A stretch of DNA of 64,000 nucleotides, from NCBI RefSeq assembly GCF_900094925.1, contig NZ_FMAY01000001.1, forward strand, positions 248,001 to 312,000. Direction: 5' to 3'. The DNA comes from Kosakonia oryzendophytica. GTDB lineage: Bacteria; Pseudomonadota; Gammaproteobacteria; Enterobacterales; Enterobacteriaceae. A program made the translations under genes and the position numbers. This document shows positions 1-11,895 of the stretch, in pieces (position 1 is the first letter of the stretch; the number at the start of each line of letters is the position of its first letter). A model generated the notes under the pieces. That model saw only the letters and a program-made list of their open reading frames with translations, did no database searches and was not told the DNA's origin.

Positions 1-503
1 CCCCAGCGCGGATCGCGGGAAACATCCACCATCGGTGCCCAGGTCATGTTCAGGCCGTCATCAGCGGCTTCATAGGCCGACACCCGGCCAACGGTTTTTA
101 CCGCCTCAAGGTTAAAACTGGAGGCCAGTCCGAGGCTAATCGGGAACACGGTACGTTGACCATGAACCACATCGTAGGCGAAAAAGAGCGGAATTTTCAG
201 ACGGCTAAGCTGCATCGCCTGATCCTGCATGGCGCGGATATCCTGCCGGGTAACGGTGTTAAAAATGGCCCCCACCTGGCTCACTTTGATCATGTCGCGA
301 ATCGCCTCTTTTGGGTTATCCGGGCCGACACTGATCAGGCGTAGCTGGCCAATTTTTTCATCAACAGTCATTTTTTTGAGCAAGTCGGTGACAAATGCAT
401 CCCTTGCTTCCGGCGTCAGCGGATGGTTGCCGAACATCTCATCCGCCAGTGCGGGTTGCAGCGCAAGGCTCACGGCGACACCTACAGAACATAGCCATTT
501 CAT
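1..503 (-). CDS. bglX: Periplasmic beta-glucosidase BglX, N-terminal part (gene runs off the window)
   Basis: Reading leftward from the ATG at 503, the first 167 codons are present; the rest lies beyond base 1. The protein opens with a signal peptide (MKWLCSVGVAVSLALQPALA, cleavage about residue 20) and continues with the glycoside hydrolase family 3 N-terminal domain, including a KIGQLRLISVGPDNP stretch typical of BglX. BglX hydrolyses beta-linked glucosides in the periplasm. It is divergent from dld, with a 188-bp shared promoter gap, the same arrangement as in E. coli. The identification rests on near-identity with E. coli BglX as I remember it; the catalytic aspartate is outside the window. 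Confidence 0.95.
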   Translation of the reverse strand, partial: MKWLCSVGVAVSLALQPALADEMFGNHPLTPEARDAFVTDLLKKMTVDEKIGQLRLISVGPDNPKEAIRDMIKVSQVGAIFNTVTRQDIRAMQDQAMQLSRLKIPLFFAYDVVHGQRTVFPISLGLASSFNLEAVKTVGRVSAYEAADDGLNMTWAPMVDVSRDPRW

Positions 504-691
504 GTCGTTTTACTCTCTAGTATTTTCACCCAAAACCGCGGAGCGGGCCGCGAAAGCACGCAGTGTGACATAATCCTGGCGCATCTTGCAGAGTTGGACG
601 CTGATTTTTATGCAAATTCATTCCCCCGTTCGCTTTCCAGGACTACTATCAATGGGTCTGAAAAGTCATGTTTAGCCACAAGGAGGGGAAC

Positions 692-2419
692 ATGTCACAC
701 GAAAATAATGCCTTTATACACGAACTTAAACGGCTGGTTGGCGCATCTCACCTGCTTACCGAACCGGCAAAAACCGCCCGTTACCGCAAAGGTTTCCGTT
801 CGGGTCAGGGCGACGCACTGGCGGTGGTTTTTCCCGGTACGCTGGTAGAACTGTGGCGAGTGCTACAAGCCTGCGTTCGCGCCGATAAAATTATCCTGAT
901 GCAAGCGGCGAACACCGGTCTTACCGAAGGGTCAACCCCTAACGGCAACGACTATGACCGCGATATTGTCATTATCAGCACCCTGCGTCTGGATAAGTTA
1001 CATCTGCTGGACGGCGGTCAACAGGTGCTGGCGTACCCCGGTACTACCCTTTATTCGCTGGAAAAAGCGCTGAAACCACTGGGCCGTGAACCGCACTCGG
1101 TGATTGGTTCATCCTGTATCGGCGCGTCGGTGATCGGTGGGATCTGTAATAACTCCGGCGGTTCCCTGGTGCAACGTGGACCGGCCTATACCGAAATGTC
1201 GCTCTTCGCGCGTATTGATGAGCAGGGCAAATTACAACTGGTGAACCATTTGGGGATTGAGTTGGGTCAGTCACCTGAAGCGATCCTCAGCAAACTCGAT
1301 GACGATCGTATTACCGATGCCGATGTGCACCACGACCAGCGCCACGGACACGATCATGATTACGTCACCCGCGTGCGCGATATCGAAGCGGCTTCCCCAG
1401 CGCGTTATAACGCCGACCCCGACCGGCTGTTTGAATCCTCAGGTTGCGCAGGGAAACTGGCGGTGTTCGCCGTTCGCCTGGACACCTTCCCGGCGGAAGC
1501 CAACCAGCAGGTGTTTTATATCGGCACCAACCAGACCGCAGTACTCACGGAGATCCGCCGCCATATCCTGGCGAACTTTACTCACCTGCCCATCGCCGGG
1601 GAGTATATGCATCGGGATATCTACGACATTGCCGAACAGTACGGCAAAGACACCTTCCTGATGATCGACAAGCTCGGCACCGATAAAATGCCATTCTTCT
1701 TCACCATGAAGGGGCGTACGGATGCGTTACTGGAAAAATCTCCGCTCTTTAAGCCGCATTTTGTCGACCGTTCACTGCAAAAGATCACTCGCTTATTCCC
1801 TTCACACCTGCCGCCGCGTATGAAAGAGTGGCGTAATAAATATGAACACCACCTGCTGTTAAAGATGTCCGGTGACGGTATTGCCGAAGCGCAAAGCTGG
1901 TTAAACGACTACTTCGCGACCGCCGAGGGGGCATTCTTTGTCTGTACGCCAGAGGAAGGCAGCAAAGCGTTTTTACACCGTTTTGCCGCTGCGGGTGCCG
2001 CGATCCGTTATCAGGCGGTGCATGCCGATGAGGTAGAGGATATTCTGCCGCTGGATATCGCCCTCCGACGTAACGATACCGAATGGTTTGAGCATCTTCC
2101 GCCCGAAATCGACAGCCAGCTGGTGCATAAGCTCTACTACGGACACTTTTTGTGCCACGTTTTCCACCAGGATTACATCGTCAAAAAAGGGGTGGATGCA
2201 CACGCGCTTAAAGAAAAAATGCTGGCACTGCTGCGCGAACGCGGAGCGCAATATCCTGCTGAACATAACGTCGGCCATTTGTATGAAGCCACAGAAACAC
2301 TAAAACGCTTCTATCAAGATAACGACCCGACAAACAGCATGAACCCCGGCATCGGGAAAACCAGCAAGCGTAAATTCTGGCAGGAAAGCGAAGCGGCTGA
2401 CACTGTACAGAAACACTGA
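692..2419 (+). CDS. dld: Quinone-dependent D-lactate dehydrogenase
   Basis: 575 aa, FAD-dependent peripheral inner-membrane enzyme oxidising D-lactate to pyruvate and passing electrons to the quinone pool. The N-terminal half is a PCMH-type FAD-binding domain with the conserved run NTGLTEGSTPNG and GASVIGGICNNSGG; the C-terminal half is the membrane-binding and cap region. I chose ATG 692 because a strong AAGGAGGGG lies just upstream; an in-frame ATG at 668 has no such signal. E. coli Dld is 571 aa and aligns along the whole length except the first few residues. It is divergent from bglX. Confidence 0.97.
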   Translation: MSHENNAFIHELKRLVGASHLLTEPAKTARYRKGFRSGQGDALAVVFPGTLVELWRVLQACVRADKIILMQAANTGLTEGSTPNGNDYDRDIVIISTLRLDKLHLLDGGQQVLAYPGTTLYSLEKALKPLGREPHSVIGSSCIGASVIGGICNNSGGSLVQRGPAYTEMSLFARIDEQGKLQLVNHLGIELGQSPEAILSKLDDDRITDADVHHDQRHGHDHDYVTRVRDIEAASPARYNADPDRLFESSGCAGKLAVFAVRLDTFPAEANQQVFYIGTNQTAVLTEIRRHILANFTHLPIAGEYMHRDIYDIAEQYGKDTFLMIDKLGTDKMPFFFTMKGRTDALLEKSPLFKPHFVDRSLQKITRLFPSHLPPRMKEWRNKYEHHLLLKMSGDGIAEAQSWLNDYFATAEGAFFVCTPEEGSKAFLHRFAAAGAAIRYQAVHADEVEDILPLDIALRRNDTEWFEHLPPEIDSQLVHKLYYGHFLCHVFHQDYIVKKGVDAHALKEKMLALLRERGAQYPAEHNVGHLYEATETLKRFYQDNDPTNSMNPGIGKTSKRKFWQESEAADTVQKH

Positions 2420-2475
2420 TGAAATAACCGTACCGCGCACTGTATTGTGTGCTCCGTTCGTACTAGAGTAGCGAA

Positions 2476-2499
2476 AGCCATAGAAACGTTTCTATGGCT
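2476..2499. promoter_or_regulatory. Perfect 24-bp palindrome before the GNAT gene
   Basis: Bases 2476-2499 form an uninterrupted palindrome: AGCCATAGAAAC followed by its exact complement GTTTCTATGGCT. It lies 57 bp after the dld stop and 10 bp before the AAGGAG of the acetyltransferase gene. There is no T-run after it, so it is not a standard terminator. The centre (GAAACGTTTC) resembles LacI-family half-sites. It could be an operator dyad or an mRNA hairpin close to the ribosome-binding site; sequence alone does not decide. Confidence 0.5.
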
Positions 2500-2525
2500 C
2501 TCTGCTTTGAAGGAGCACACCTGTC

Positions 2526-3080
2526 ATGTCTGCTGTTGATGTCTTATCCGGTCCTGCAATAGAGATACGCGACGCCTGTCCTGACGACGTACACGCTATT
2601 GCATCCCTCTATGCCTGGCACGTTCTGCATGGCCGCGCCTCCTTCGAAGAAGTCCCGCCGACCATTGACGATATGCGTAACCGCATGAACAACGTCGCCA
2701 GTGATGGCCTGCCGTGGCTGGTCGCCCTCTACCATGGCATTGTGGTCGGCTACAGTTACGCCCATTTTTACCGTCCGCGCGAGGCGTATCGCTACACGCT
2801 GGAAGAGTCCATTTATGTCGATGCCAGTATGATTGGGCGCGGCATTGGTAGTACGCTGATGGGCGCGCTCATCGACCGTTGCGAAGCCGGGCCGTGGCGG
2901 CAGATGATTGCTGTAATCGGTGATGGCAACAACAATACGGGTTCGTTGCGCCTGCATAAAAAGTACGGGTTTGAACTGGCCGGGCAACTGCGCAGCGTCG
3001 GCTATAAAAAAGGGGACTGGCGGGATACGTTGATTATGCAGCGCCCACTCAACGACGGTGACTGGACGCTGCCGGAATAA
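2526..3080 (+). CDS. GNAT acetyltransferase, phosphinothricin/methionine-sulfoximine type
   Basis: 184 aa single GNAT domain. The acetyl-CoA loop is visible as GRGIGST (about residues 104-110), after a beta-strand containing ESIYVD (94-99), as in the Bar/PAT and MnaT (YncA) group that N-acetylates phosphinothricin, methionine sulfoximine and related amino acids. An early FEEVPPTIDDM segment also fits that group. An AAGGAG precedes the ATG by about 10 nt. The gene is absent between dld and pbpG in E. coli K-12. Its stop codon directly abuts the pbpG stop on the other strand. The exact substrate is unknown. Confidence 0.8.
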   Translation: MSAVDVLSGPAIEIRDACPDDVHAIASLYAWHVLHGRASFEEVPPTIDDMRNRMNNVASDGLPWLVALYHGIVVGYSYAHFYRPREAYRYTLEESIYVDASMIGRGIGSTLMGALIDRCEAGPWRQMIAVIGDGNNNTGSLRLHKKYGFELAGQLRSVGYKKGDWRDTLIMQRPLNDGDWTLPE

Positions 3081-4028
3081 TTAATCGTTTTGCGCGGTCT
3101 GCGCGTCATCGTCGGCCGGGTTTTGCGCCATTTGCGCCGCTTTCTGACGCTTATAGCTTAATGCAGAAGCCGGTACCGGCTGGGCTTTCCCGGTTTCAAT
3201 CCAGGTCCGCAGACGGCTGGCATCAGCAAAGTGCGTGAACTTACCAAACGCATCCATCACCACCAGCGCCACCGATTTGTTATTGATGACGGTACGCATC
3301 ACCAGACAATGTCCTGCCGCATTGGTAAAGCCGGTTTTTGTCAGTTGAATATTCCAGTTATCGCGATAGACCAGATGGTTGGTATTGCGGAACGGTAACG
3401 TGTACGCCGGGTTCGCAAAGGTCGCCATCTCTTCACGCGTGGTGCTCAGTTGCCCCAGCAGCGGATATTGTTTGGTCGCGATCAGCAGTTTGGTCAAATC
3501 CCTCGCGGTAGAGACGTTGTGGATTGACAACCCGGTCGGCTCAACAAAATGCGTATTGCTCATGCCGAGCGCTTTCGCTTTGGCGTTCATCGCGGCAATA
3601 AAGGCGTTATAGCCACCCGGATAGTGGTGCGCCAGGCTTGCTGCTGCACGGTTTTCCGATGACATCAGCGCCAGTAGCAGCATATTTTTACGGCTGATTT
3701 CGCTGTTCAGACGCACGCGGGAGTAAATCCCTTTCATTTCCGGCGTCTGACTGATGTCCACCGTAAGTTTCTCATCAAGCGGCAGTCGCGCATCCAGCAC
3801 CACCATCGCCGTCATCAGTTTGGTGATAGAGGCAATAGGACGCACCAGATCGGGATGACTGGAATAGATAACTTGATTGGTTTGCAGATCGACAATCATC
3901 GCGCTACCTGAAGCAATCTCAGGTTGTGCGGCAACCGTCGGGGTAGTCGTTTTCGCAACAGCAAATGGCGCCACAGGCGCAGCCAATAATAAGGCCAGGC
4001 TTAATAAGGAGACTCGAAATTTCTGCAT
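3081..4028 (-). CDS. pbpG: D-alanyl-D-alanine endopeptidase PBP7
   Basis: 315 aa periplasmic low-molecular-weight penicillin-binding protein that cleaves D-Ala-meso-DAP cross-links in peptidoglycan. Signal peptide about residues 1-25 (ends AVA). All three serine penicilloyl-transferase motifs are present: SITK (67-70, nucleophile Ser67), SEN (124-126) and KTG (231-233). It aligns over its length with E. coli PbpG (about 310 aa), with a slightly longer, Gln/Ala/Asp-rich tail. It faces the GNAT gene tail to tail with no intervening base. Confidence 0.97.
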   Translation of the reverse strand: MQKFRVSLLSLALLLAAPVAPFAVAKTTTPTVAAQPEIASGSAMIVDLQTNQVIYSSHPDLVRPIASITKLMTAMVVLDARLPLDEKLTVDISQTPEMKGIYSRVRLNSEISRKNMLLLALMSSENRAAASLAHHYPGGYNAFIAAMNAKAKALGMSNTHFVEPTGLSIHNVSTARDLTKLLIATKQYPLLGQLSTTREEMATFANPAYTLPFRNTNHLVYRDNWNIQLTKTGFTNAAGHCLVMRTVINNKSVALVVMDAFGKFTHFADASRLRTWIETGKAQPVPASALSYKRQKAAQMAQNPADDDAQTAQND

Positions 4029-4161
4029 GATGAGACTTCTGAAGATTATTCACGCACGTTATTACGCACACCGCGTCTGTTAGCAGGAGCAATAGCAGAG
4101 CTGGCTTTGGCATAATAGCCGCCATGCAGGGTTGTCGCCAGAGGATAATCATTGCGAGAGA

Positions 4162-4193
4162 TTGCGTTGCCGGCTTTTACACCAGCAACGCAA
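4162..4193 (-). terminator. 9-bp inverted repeat downstream of yohC
   Basis: TTGCGTTGC (4162-4170) and GCAACGCAA (4185-4193) are exact reverse complements separated by 14 nt, 18 bp past the yohC stop and upstream of pbpG. No T-run follows on the yohC strand, so it may be a weak terminator or an RNA-stabilising hairpin. Confidence 0.4.
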
Positions 4194-4210
4194 GATTCGG
4201 AGAACAGGTA

Positions 4211-4798
4211 TCAGAACAATCGGTAGCCATAACCCCAAAGGATCACGGTTAACGCCAGCAAAACTTCCAGCACCAGTACGCCGATTGCCAACGTTGAACT
4301 GGAAAAACTCAGCCCCTCTTCCTTGTTAATACTCAGGAATGTTGGGATACCGATATAGAGCAGATAACCGGTGTAGAACAGCGCCACCGTGCCCACCAAC
4401 ACACACAACCATACCAGCGGGTAAAGCGCCACAATGCCGCTCAGAAACAGCGGCGTCGCGACATAACCGGCAAAGACCATACAGCGCCCCAGTGATGGCC
4501 GTTGCGGGTAGCCGCGCGCCATCCACCAGATCACGCGCCCCATCACCGCTACGCCCGCCAACATCAGGGCATAGAACAGCACCGCCAGAGAGAAACCGGT
4601 CACCCATGACAACGTCACGACACTGTTCTCGCCGAAATTCCAGCCGATTTGCGTGGTGCCAATAAAGGCGCAAATCACCGGAATAGCGGCCATGATTAAT
4701 ACATGGTGAGTGTAATGATGCGAAATGGTTTCGTTTTCACCTCTGATAACCTGCATTTCACGATCGGGATGGGAAAGAAGTCCCCAGACATGGTTCAT
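4211..4798 (-). CDS. yohC: YIP1-family inner membrane protein YohC
   Basis: 195 aa, about five hydrophobic segments (for example around 30-50, 65-90, 105-125, 130-150 and 170-190), belonging to the YIP1 family. The N-terminus (MNHVWGLLSHPDREMQVI) and the C-terminus (VILWGYGYRLF) match E. coli YohC almost exactly. The biochemical function is not established. It is divergent from yohD with a 172-bp gap and lies downstream of no obvious operon partner. Confidence 0.93.
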   Translation of the reverse strand: MNHVWGLLSHPDREMQVIRGENETISHHYTHHVLIMAAIPVICAFIGTTQIGWNFGENSVVTLSWVTGFSLAVLFYALMLAGVAVMGRVIWWMARGYPQRPSLGRCMVFAGYVATPLFLSGIVALYPLVWLCVLVGTVALFYTGYLLYIGIPTFLSINKEEGLSFSSSTLAIGVLVLEVLLALTVILWGYGYRLF

Positions 4799-4970
4799 AA
4801 CGCCCCCTTGCTGAATGCCCGGACATCGACACTTCCAGTATAATTCACTATTTCGCTTATTTTATGTACAACTCAAAAAATGCTGCCGCGGCAAAGTACG
4901 CTCTTCTTCCGGCGCGAGTGCGATATCAGGTGTATGCTTACAGGCGTTTTACCGGGAGGACGTAAACACA

Positions 4971-5558
4971 ATGGATATCAATAATCTGATTAGCCAGTAT
5001 GGCTACGCCGCGCTGGTGATTGGCAGCATTGCCGAAGGCGAAACCATTACCCTGCTGGGCGGGGTAGCCGCACATCAAGGGTTACTGCGTTTCCCACTGG
5101 TGGTGCTGTCCGTTGCGCTGGGGGGGATGATTGGCGACCAGTTGCTCTATTTGCTGGGCAGGCGTTATGGCATGAAGATCCTGCGGCGTTTTTCCCGCCA
5201 CCGCGCGAAGATCCATCAGGCGCAAACACTCATTCGCCGCCACCCTTACCTGTTTGTGATTGGCTCGCGATTTATGTACGGCTTTCGCATTATCGGCCCG
5301 TTATTGATTGGCACCAGCCATCTGCGGCCGAAAATTTTCCTGCCGCTGAACATCATTGGCGCTATCGTTTGGGCGCTCATCTTCACTACGCTTGGATATA
5401 TTGGCGGCGAAGTGATTGGTCCGTGGCTGCACCAGTTCGACCAGCATGTGAAACGCTGGATTTGGCTGGTTATCGCGGTGGTGCTGGTTGTGTGCCTGCG
5501 TGGCTGGCTCCGGCATCGTCGGAAAAAACGCCAGAGCCGCTCCGCAGAGAAGGACTAG
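4971..5558 (+). CDS. yohD: DedA-family inner membrane protein YohD
   Basis: 195 aa DedA (SNARE-associated) family membrane protein, with the family signature segment around GSRFMYGFRIIGPLLIGTS and several membrane spans. DedA proteins are linked to lipid-carrier handling and membrane potential homeostasis; YohD itself is poorly characterised. Start ATG 4971 follows a GGGAGG; upstream in-frame starts lack similarity to the family. The C-terminus is Lys/Arg-rich and cytoplasmic. The gene overlaps the convergent yohF by 4 bp. Confidence 0.93.
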   Translation: MDINNLISQYGYAALVIGSIAEGETITLLGGVAAHQGLLRFPLVVLSVALGGMIGDQLLYLLGRRYGMKILRRFSRHRAKIHQAQTLIRRHPYLFVIGSRFMYGFRIIGPLLIGTSHLRPKIFLPLNIIGAIVWALIFTTLGYIGGEVIGPWLHQFDQHVKRWIWLVIAVVLVVCLRGWLRHRRKKRQSRSAEKD

Positions 5559-6328
5559 CCGGTTTTCGGTTTAAACTGCGGGTTCGCCAGCATAAAGCCA
5601 CCATCAATAATCATCGATTGACCGGTGGTGTAGCTGGCATCATCAGAACAGAGCCAGGCAACCATGCTGGCAATCTCTCGGGTTCTTCCCGGTCGCGCCA
5701 GCGGAATGTCGGGCATTGAACCCGGTGTGGCATCTTCATCGCGCATGTTGTTCATCGGCGTGGCTATCGCGCCGGGTGCAACGGCATTGACCAGGATGTT
5801 ATGCTCAATCAACTCCAGCGCCATGGATTTGGTTAACCCTCCCAGCGCATGTTTGGCCGCAGTATAGGCGCTGGCTTCCGGTAATGGCGTGTGCTCGTGT
5901 ACCGAGGTAATGTTCACAATGCGCCCGCCCTGCCCCTGTTTAACCATCTGCCGGGCGGCGATTTGTGAGCAAAGAAACGCGCCATCGACATCCACGGTAA
6001 AAATGGTGCGCCACTCTTCAAATTTCACGTCAAGAAACGGCGCTTTGCTCATGGCTCCGGCGTTATTCACCAGCGCGTCGATACGCCCGAAGCGGGCAAT
6101 CAGCGAATCAATCGCCTGCGCTCCTTGCGGTAACTGGCTGAGATCCAGCTGAATGGTCTCCGCACGTCGCCCCCGTTTTTCAACGTGCCGGGCCGTCTCT
6201 TTTGCGCCTTGTTCATCGGAATGCCAGGTGATACCGATATCAAACCCCTGCTCCGCCAGCATCAGCGCACATTGCTTGCCGATACCGGAATCTGCTGCAG
6301 TAACAATTGCGACTTTCGTTGCTGTCAT
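5555..6328 (-). CDS. yohF: Short-chain dehydrogenase/reductase YohF
   Basis: 257 aa classical SDR oxidoreductase. Visible motifs: nucleotide-binding TAADSGIG near residue 10 (Ala in place of the common Gly-containing start), NNAGA around 88-92, catalytic Ser in NITSVHE and the YTAAK catalytic Tyr/Lys pair near 155-160, then the C-terminal TTGQSMIIDGGF. It uses NAD(P)(H) on an unidentified alcohol or carbonyl substrate. It is close to E. coli YohF (253 aa) and convergent with yohD, with a 4-bp overlap. Confidence 0.93.
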   Translation of the reverse strand: MTATKVAIVTAADSGIGKQCALMLAEQGFDIGITWHSDEQGAKETARHVEKRGRRAETIQLDLSQLPQGAQAIDSLIARFGRIDALVNNAGAMSKAPFLDVKFEEWRTIFTVDVDGAFLCSQIAARQMVKQGQGGRIVNITSVHEHTPLPEASAYTAAKHALGGLTKSMALELIEHNILVNAVAPGAIATPMNNMRDEDATPGSMPDIPLARPGRTREIASMVAWLCSDDASYTTGQSMIIDGGFMLANPQFKPKTG

Positions 6329-6435
6329 GTTTCACCCTCCGGTTAACGTATGAACAGCTAAGTATAGAAAAAAGGCAGGATGCTGAGAGATTGCCTAAGC
6401 TTTGCACTACCTGAACAGCCGGAAGGACGAGGAAA

Positions 6436-6522
6436 ATGTTAAAGATTTTACTTTGGGTGATCCTGATTATCTTCTTGATTGGTTTGTTGGTAGTGACGGG
6501 CGTGTTTAAGATGATTTTTTGA
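6436..6522 (+). CDS. yohP: Small inner membrane protein YohP
   Basis: 28-codon gene, easy to miss: a single hydrophobic helix (LLWVILIIFLIGLLVVTGVF) ending KMIF, nearly the same as the 27-aa E. coli small membrane protein YohP. ATG 6436 follows GGACGAGGAAA, a good ribosome-binding site. In E. coli this peptide is membrane-inserted post-translationally. It marks the left edge of the accessory segment; a convergent terminator hairpin follows 8 bp after the stop. Confidence 0.9.
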   Translation: MLKILLWVILIIFLIGLLVVTGVFKMIF

Positions 6523-6529
6523 GGGCGAA

Positions 6530-6553
6530 CCGGGTGCGCTCATGCACACCCGG
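6530..6553. terminator. Hairpin between yohP and the MBL hydrolase
   Basis: CCGGGTG (6530-6536) pairs with CACCCGG (6547-6553) around a 10-nt loop, exactly between two convergent genes (stops at 6522 and 6564). It probably acts as a bidirectional terminator, although no clean T-run follows. Confidence 0.6.
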
Positions 6554-6563
6554 GCATTGCAGG

Positions 6564-7517
6564 TTATTTGCCCTGCGCACTGTAATTGATCGGCACCCAG
6601 CGGTATCCCTCTTCGGCTTTCATCACCTTACCAAGGCCGGGGAAGGCAATGTGCGCTGCAGCTATCCAGTCACCTTCGCGGGCGGCCTGAGCCAGCACGT
6701 TCTCCCGCGTCGCCACCGCCTGCTGACGATTGACGTCAAAATGGATCGCCACCTCAGGCTGAGGTAACTGCACCGGGTGTGCGTGAATAATATCGCCCCA
6801 CAGCAGCAGTGTTTTACCCGCGTGGCTGACACGGTAGATCACGCTGCCGGGCGTATGACCCGCGGCGGGAATAGCATCAATGCCAGGCATAATCTGTACC
6901 GGGGCGTGGAAGGGACTGAGCTTACCGGCATCAATCACCGGACGCAGCGAACGCTCAGACTCGGCAAAAGTGTGGCGCTGCCCCTCTTCCACATCGCGTT
7001 GATGTGCGGGGTTGAGCCAGAAATCCACATCGCGCTGATCCACACGCACGGTGGCATTCGGGAAGACGGGTTTGCCCTCACGCTGTACACCCCCGGAGTG
7101 ATCTGCATGGATATGGGTCAGCAGCACCGTATCGATAGCCTGTGGATCGATACCTGCTGCCCGCAGGTTCTCCGGCAGGTGACCGCCCGCGTCGCCAAAT
7201 AATGGCCCGGCGCCAGCATCCACCAGGATCAGTTGCTTACCGGTGTTGATCACAAATGCGTTGATGGAGGTTTCTGCGTTTACCGGCAGGTTTGCCTGCG
7301 CCATCCGCGCTTTCAGTTTTTCCGGCGTAATAGGGGTGAGCAATTTATCAAACGGCACAGCTACGGTGCCGTCAGAAACGGCGGTGATTTGCCAGTCGCC
7401 CAACGCCATGCGGTAATAGCCCGGTGCCTGCGCCTGCTGCGTCGACAGCGGTGTCGCGAGCGCGTTGAGACTTGCCCCAGAGACCAGCAGCGCCAGTAAT
7501 AATGGATAATATTTCAT
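6564..7517 (-). CDS. Secreted metallo-beta-lactamase-fold hydrolase
   Basis: 317 aa. Signal peptide MKYYPLLLALLVSGASLNALA, so probably periplasmic. The metal-binding motif HIHADH is complete (His135, His137, Asp139, His140), with later His residues in GHTPGS and DIIHAHP and a final AAAHIAFPG, the pattern of the methyl-parathion-hydrolase-like MBL subgroup. The substrate is unknown; lactones or esters are possible from the family. Start ATG 7517 was chosen because it begins the signal peptide; longer in-frame starts add non-homologous residues. It is divergent from a LysR gene, which probably controls it. Not present at this locus in E. coli K-12. Confidence 0.85.
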   Translation of the reverse strand: MKYYPLLLALLVSGASLNALATPLSTQQAQAPGYYRMALGDWQITAVSDGTVAVPFDKLLTPITPEKLKARMAQANLPVNAETSINAFVINTGKQLILVDAGAGPLFGDAGGHLPENLRAAGIDPQAIDTVLLTHIHADHSGGVQREGKPVFPNATVRVDQRDVDFWLNPAHQRDVEEGQRHTFAESERSLRPVIDAGKLSPFHAPVQIMPGIDAIPAAGHTPGSVIYRVSHAGKTLLLWGDIIHAHPVQLPQPEVAIHFDVNRQQAVATRENVLAQAAREGDWIAAAHIAFPGLGKVMKAEEGYRWVPINYSAQGK

Positions 7518-7570
7518 TGTCTGCTCCGATAGTTTCAGTTGCGCCAGTATCCCGCCGCCGCTACTATCAT

Positions 7571-7584
7571 TCCAATTGATTGGA
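7571..7584. promoter_or_regulatory. LysR-type operator candidate between the MBL gene and its regulator
   Basis: TCCAAT-TG-ATTGGA: 6-bp perfect arms with a 2-nt spacer, in the 73-bp gap between the divergent MBL-hydrolase and LysR genes, overlapping the region just before the LysR ribosome-binding site. Autoregulated LysR pairs commonly carry such a dyad, but the position very near the start codon is unusual. Confidence 0.4.
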
Positions 7585-7590
7585 GCAATA

Positions 7591-8505
7591 ATGACTATCA
7601 AAGAGAATGATTTTCGCAAGATCGATCTTAACCTGTTGATCGCCTTTGCGGTGCTGTTTCGCGAACAGAGTGTCTCTGCGGCGGCGGATAAACTGCACCT
7701 CGGTCAGCCCGCGGTCAGCGGTGTACTTTCACGCCTGCGCACCCTGTTCGACGATCCTTTGTTTATCCGCAGTGGCCATCGCATGCAGCCCACCGCCCGC
7801 GCGGAAGAGTTGCATACCGGGTTGTTGCCCCTGCTGGAGCAATTACAGAGCACGCTGTTTCAGCAAACAGCGTTCGATCCCCGTACTGTCACTGTGTCGC
7901 TGACGCTGGGTATGGCTGATTGGGTTGAGATGTGGCTTATGCCGCAGCTGATACCGGCGTTACAGCAGGCCGCACCAGGTATGCGCCTGAGTGTGATTGC
8001 CAGCGATCCGTTTAGCGATGCTACGCGGCTGGAAGGCGGGGAAATGGATATGGCAATAAGCGTCGCCACGGACGGACCACGCTGGCTGGAACGGGAAATT
8101 CTGACAACCATGTCGTTTGTCACACTCTGGCATCCCCAGCAGTTAACGTTAACCACGCCGCTGGATATCGACAGCTTTGCTGCACAGCCCCATCTGATGG
8201 TCAGCTACCGGGAAGCCACCGGCAGCCATTTTGATGCGCTGCTGGCTAAAACCGGCCACCAGCGTCGTATCCATTACACGACGCCACATTTCGCTGCGCT
8301 GCCAGGATTGCTGGCGACGATGCCTGCGCTGGCTACGGTGCCCTCGGGCCTTGCCGCAGAATGGCAACGTACGCACGGTCTGATGGCGAGTCCGGTACCG
8401 CTGGAAGCGGAACCGATAGACGTGGCGCTGCTGTGGCACCAGCGCCACAGCAGCGATCCGGCAGTGATGTGGCTGAAAACCTTTATCACTGACTTGTTGA
8501 TGTAA
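7591..8505 (+). CDS. LysR-family transcriptional regulator
   Basis: 304 aa. N-terminal winged helix-turn-helix (about 5-65; DLNLLIAFAVLFREQSVSAAADKL... then QPAVSGVLSRLR), followed by a periplasmic-binding-protein-like effector domain. The IDLNLL opening places it in the NodD/LinR-like subgroup. ATG 7591 has GGAG upstream; an in-frame TTG at 7576 is less likely. Its position back to back with the MBL hydrolase suggests that it regulates that gene. The effector is unknown. Convergent with the beta-glucosidase gene, with a hairpin between them. Confidence 0.85.
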   Translation: MTIKENDFRKIDLNLLIAFAVLFREQSVSAAADKLHLGQPAVSGVLSRLRTLFDDPLFIRSGHRMQPTARAEELHTGLLPLLEQLQSTLFQQTAFDPRTVTVSLTLGMADWVEMWLMPQLIPALQQAAPGMRLSVIASDPFSDATRLEGGEMDMAISVATDGPRWLEREILTTMSFVTLWHPQQLTLTTPLDIDSFAAQPHLMVSYREATGSHFDALLAKTGHQRRIHYTTPHFAALPGLLATMPALATVPSGLAAEWQRTHGLMASPVPLEAEPIDVALLWHQRHSSDPAVMWLKTFITDLLM

Positions 8506-8511
8506 CAACCG

Positions 8512-8535
8512 TGCCCGGCGTATCAACACCGGGCA
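8512..8535. terminator. Convergent hairpin between LysR gene and bglB
   Basis: TGCCCGG (8512-8518) and CCGGGCA (8529-8535) flank a 10-nt loop in the 38-bp space between two converging stops. Probably terminates both the LysR gene and the bgl operon. Confidence 0.65.
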
Positions 8536-8543
8536 TGTTCCGC

Positions 8544-11825
<3,282 letters not shown>

Positions 11826-11850
11826 TCATGCCCGAGGGCGGTGACTGAGT

Positions 11851-11895
11851 AAAAAAAAACCTGAGACCGGCACCTCACGGTACCGAACTCAGGTT
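11851..11895 (-). terminator. Leader terminator before bglF
   Basis: On the minus strand AACCTGAG (from 11895) pairs with CTCAGGTT, followed by an unbroken run of nine T (11859-11851). The left arm overlaps the RAT motif, so formation of RAT and terminator is mutually exclusive, the hallmark of BglG-type antitermination. Confidence 0.85.
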
